Origin: Ga0074130 sp035565355 | GTDB lineage: Bacteria > Pseudomonadota > Gammaproteobacteria > Burkholderiales > Rhodocyclaceae | Assembly: GCA_035565355.1 (NCBI GenBank) | Contig: DATMSM010000048.1 | Location: forward strand, 1 to 7,785 | Direction of reading: 5' to 3' | Length of the DNA stretch: 7,785 bases | In this document: one piece after another, positions 6,329 to 7,785 of the stretch | Layout of the letters: the number at the start of each line of letters is the position of its first letter | Numbering within the stretch: the first letter of the stretch is position 1 | Notes under the pieces: generated by a model | Seen by the model: the letters and a program-made list of their open reading frames with translations, nothing else | The model's database searches: none | Told to the model about the DNA's origin: nothing | Made by a program: the position numbers and the translations under genes

Positions 6329-7002
6329 TGAGCGCGGTATTGAGTGCACGCGGCCTCGCCAAGACTTTCGAGCAGGGCGAACTGAAGGTTGATGTCCTGC
6401 GCGGCATTGATCTTGATCTCGCTGCTGGCGAATGCGTCGCCATCGTCGGCGCTTCCGGTTCCGGCAAGAGCACGCTCCTGCATCTGCTCGGCGGCCTCGA
6501 TACGCCGACGGCCGGTTCGGTCAATATTCTGGGCAAGGACATGGCCGGCATTTCCGATGCCGAGCGCAGCCGTCTGCGCAACGAGAGCCTGGGTTTCGTC
6601 TACCAGTTCCACCATCTGCTGCCCGAGTTTTCCGCGCAGGAAAATGTGGCCATGCCCTTGCTGATCCGGCGGGTAGACAAGGCCGAGGCCATGCAGACGG
6701 CGGCGGCGATGCTGGCGGAGGTGGGCTTGGGCCATCGTCTCGCCCATCGTCCGGGCGAACTGTCCGGTGGCGAGCGCCAGCGCGCCGCGATTGCGCGTGC
6801 CCTGGTCACGCAGCCGGCCTGCGTGCTGGCCGACGAGCCCACCGGCAATCTGGACCGGAATACGGCCGAGGCTGTTTTCAATTTGATGCTGGGCCTGAAT
6901 CACAGTCGCAGCAGCAGCCTGATCGTCGTCACCCACGATCCCGAGCTGGCGCAACGCGCGGATCGCATCCTGCATATGCAGGATGGAAAGATCGTGGCCT
7001 AG
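6328..7002 (+). CDS. lolD: Lipoprotein-releasing ABC transporter ATP-binding protein LolD
   Basis: LolD is the cytoplasmic ATPase that dimerises beneath the LolC/E-type permease and drives lipoprotein release to LolA. The 224 residues are close to the family length (E. coli about 233). All nucleotide-binding elements are present: Walker A GASGSGKST (41-49), Q-loop VYQFHHLLPEF (91-101), ABC signature LSGGERQR (145-152), Walker B VLADE (166-170) running into PTGNLD with the D-loop (171-176), and the switch histidine H203 in VTHD. The segment QFHHLLPEFSAQENVAMPLL is typical of LolD within the wider MacB/FtsE/LolD group, and the permease partner directly upstream supports LolD over MacB or FtsE. 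The stop codon, TAG at 7000-7002, shares the CTAG at 6999-7002 with the stop of the convergent GGDEF gene. There is thus no intergenic terminator, and both transcripts probably end inside each other's coding DNA. A 20-base perfect palindrome lies at codons 213-219. Confidence 0.97.
   Translation: MSAVLSARGLAKTFEQGELKVDVLRGIDLDLAAGECVAIVGASGSGKSTLLHLLGGLDTPTAGSVNILGKDMAGISDAERSRLRNESLGFVYQFHHLLPEFSAQENVAMPLLIRRVDKAEAMQTAAAMLAEVGLGHRLAHRPGELSGGERQRAAIARALVTQPACVLADEPTGNLDRNTAEAVFNLMLGLNHSRSSSLIVVTHDPELAQRADRILHMQDGKIVA
6966..6985. repeat. 20-base perfect palindrome in the 3' end of lolD
   Basis: The sequence reads CATCCTGCAT followed immediately by its exact reverse complement ATGCAGGATG. It encodes the RILHMQDG segment of LolD. 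As RNA it could form an 8-pair stem with a 4-base loop on either strand. No T-run follows it, so it is not a standard terminator. It lies 14 bases before the end-to-end stop codons of two convergent genes, where a transcript 3'-end structure would be useful. Confidence 0.6.
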
Positions 7003-7785
7003 GCGACTTGCAATTTGCCGTCTTGCCGTTCCGGTGGGAGATGGCAGACCTGATTGCGGCCGCTTTCCTTGGCAAGGTAGAGGTTGGCATCTGCCTGCGC
7101 CAGGGCGGTTTCCAGATCATAGTCGGCATCCTGAGCCAGGGCGATGCCCAGGCTCAGGGTGATTGGTGTTCTCGCTCCGTCGAACTCCGGCGCTTGCGCG
7201 GCGATATTGCTGCGCATGCGTTCCGCGATCTTTTTCGCCGAGGCGAGGTCGGCATCCGGCAGCAGCGCAACGAACTCCTCGCCGCCGTAACGGCCGAGCA
7301 GATCGTTCGGCCGCAGCAGCGCAGATAGCTGCGCCGACAACCAGCACAGCACCTGATCGCCGACCGCATGCCCGTGCGTGTCGTTGACGCGCTTGAAGTG
7401 GTCGATGTCCATGATGATCACGGCCATCCGGCTCCTGGTCTTGCGCGCCCGCGCGAGCAGCCGATGGGCGCGCAGGTCCAGGCCGCGGCGATTGAACACT
7501 CCGGTCAGCACATCCACATCAGCCTGTTCGCGTAGTTCGTCGTTGAGGCGAAAGTTCTGCATCAGCAGGAAGCTGAAAGTCATGGCGATCTGCAGCATGC
7601 ACTGGACGATGGCGACGACGATCTGGATGGCGATGGGGGCGACGACGGTATCCGGCGTGCCGAAGGCCAGGAACCAGAGCAGGCGCGAAGCATGCAGCAG
7701 GGCGACCGCCGCTAGAAGCCCGCGCATGAGCAGCGCGGCGACGCGCAGCGAACCGTCGCGTGGTGGCTTGACGGCCAGGGCCAGA
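6999..7785 (-). CDS. Membrane-anchored GGDEF diguanylate cyclase, 5' end beyond the window
   Basis: The C-terminal domain is an apparently active GGDEF diguanylate cyclase, making cyclic di-GMP from two GTP. Numbering from the in-frame Met at 7727, it starts with DVLTGVFNRRGL (72-83). Next come the metal/substrate region IIMDIDHFKRVND (104-116), active-site RYGGEEF (146-152), and SLGIA and DANLYLAKESGRNQV towards the end. The product-inhibition site RPND (139-142) sits five residues before GGEEF, so feedback control by c-di-GMP is likely. At least two hydrophobic segments precede it (about 4-20 and 30-56), implying a multi-pass inner-membrane sensor. The frame stays open from 7727 to the right edge with no stop. 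The Met at 7727 lies inside a hydrophobic run (VAALLMRGLLAAVALL) and has no Shine-Dalgarno sequence, so it is probably internal and the gene is partial here. The signal sensed cannot be inferred. The gene converges on lolD, with stop codons overlapping in CTAG. Confidence 0.93.
   Translation of the reverse strand, partial: LALAVKPPRDGSLRVAALLMRGLLAAVALLHASRLLWFLAFGTPDTVVAPIAIQIVVAIVQCMLQIAMTFSFLLMQNFRLNDELREQADVDVLTGVFNRRGLDLRAHRLLARARKTRSRMAVIIMDIDHFKRVNDTHGHAVGDQVLCWLSAQLSALLRPNDLLGRYGGEEFVALLPDADLASAKKIAERMRSNIAAQAPEFDGARTPITLSLGIALAQDADYDLETALAQADANLYLAKESGRNQVCHLPPERQDGKLQVA

Noticed and set aside
5072..6349. Minus-strand open frame of 425 codons covering nearly all of lolC
   Set aside because: Its translation is His/Asp/Gln-rich and has no domain, whereas the plus strand encodes an unmistakable Lol permease. 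It is a codon-bias shadow.
6432..7328. Plus-strand frame of 298 codons spanning lolD and the GGDEF 3' end
   Set aside because: It runs across two well-supported genes in the wrong frame and is Arg/Gly-rich without domain structure.
1..7785. Mobile elements, CRISPR arrays, tRNA or rRNA genes, riboswitches
   Set aside because: I found no transposase or integrase motifs, no spaced direct repeats of CRISPR type and no RNA-gene-like stretch. Nearly every base is accounted for by six conserved protein genes and two short spacers.

Overview
The window comes from a G+C-rich Gram-negative chromosome. A betaproteobacterium is most likely, possibly of the Rhodocyclales type, though the lineage is an inference from gene content. 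The clues are a lipoprotein-releasing LolC/LolD pair (so there is an outer membrane), a RecJ gene coupled to an RpfE-type protein (an arrangement known from xanthomonads and betaproteobacteria), an OsmC-YcaO fusion of the kind known in beta- and gammaproteobacteria, and a RecJ motif I spelled DYDCDG. I see no phage, insertion sequence, CRISPR, tRNA or rRNA. Coding density is very high, and codon use looks even throughout.

Layout: (1) 19-2226, plus strand: a 735-residue fusion of an OsmC-like domain with a complete E. coli-type YcaO, i.e. a possible thiol-redox domain joined to an ATP-dependent backbone-amide-activating enzyme. (2) 2227-2287: a 61-base gap between convergent genes, with weak hairpins. 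(3) 5010-2288, minus strand: a two-gene operon with a 4-base ATGA overlap, an RpfE-type protein of unknown biochemistry followed by recJ. (4) 5011-5086: a 76-base divergent promoter region with three helically phased, TTGC-containing 10-base repeats. (5) 5087-7002, plus strand: lolC and lolD overlapping by one base (TAATG), the inner-membrane ABC transporter that hands lipoproteins to LolA. (6) 7785-6999, minus strand: the C-terminal part of a membrane-anchored GGDEF diguanylate cyclase. Its gene runs off the right edge and its stop codon shares a CTAG palindrome with the lolD stop.

Most of this is conserved housekeeping: DNA repair, lipoprotein export and c-di-GMP signalling. Nothing amounts to a clear new multi-gene system. 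The most interesting items are the OsmC-YcaO fusion with apparently intact active-site residues in both halves, the uncharacterised RpfE-type partner of RecJ, a lolCD operon lacking lolE, and two small DNA-level signals: a 20-base perfect palindrome in the 3' end of lolD, and the phased repeats between the divergent operons.
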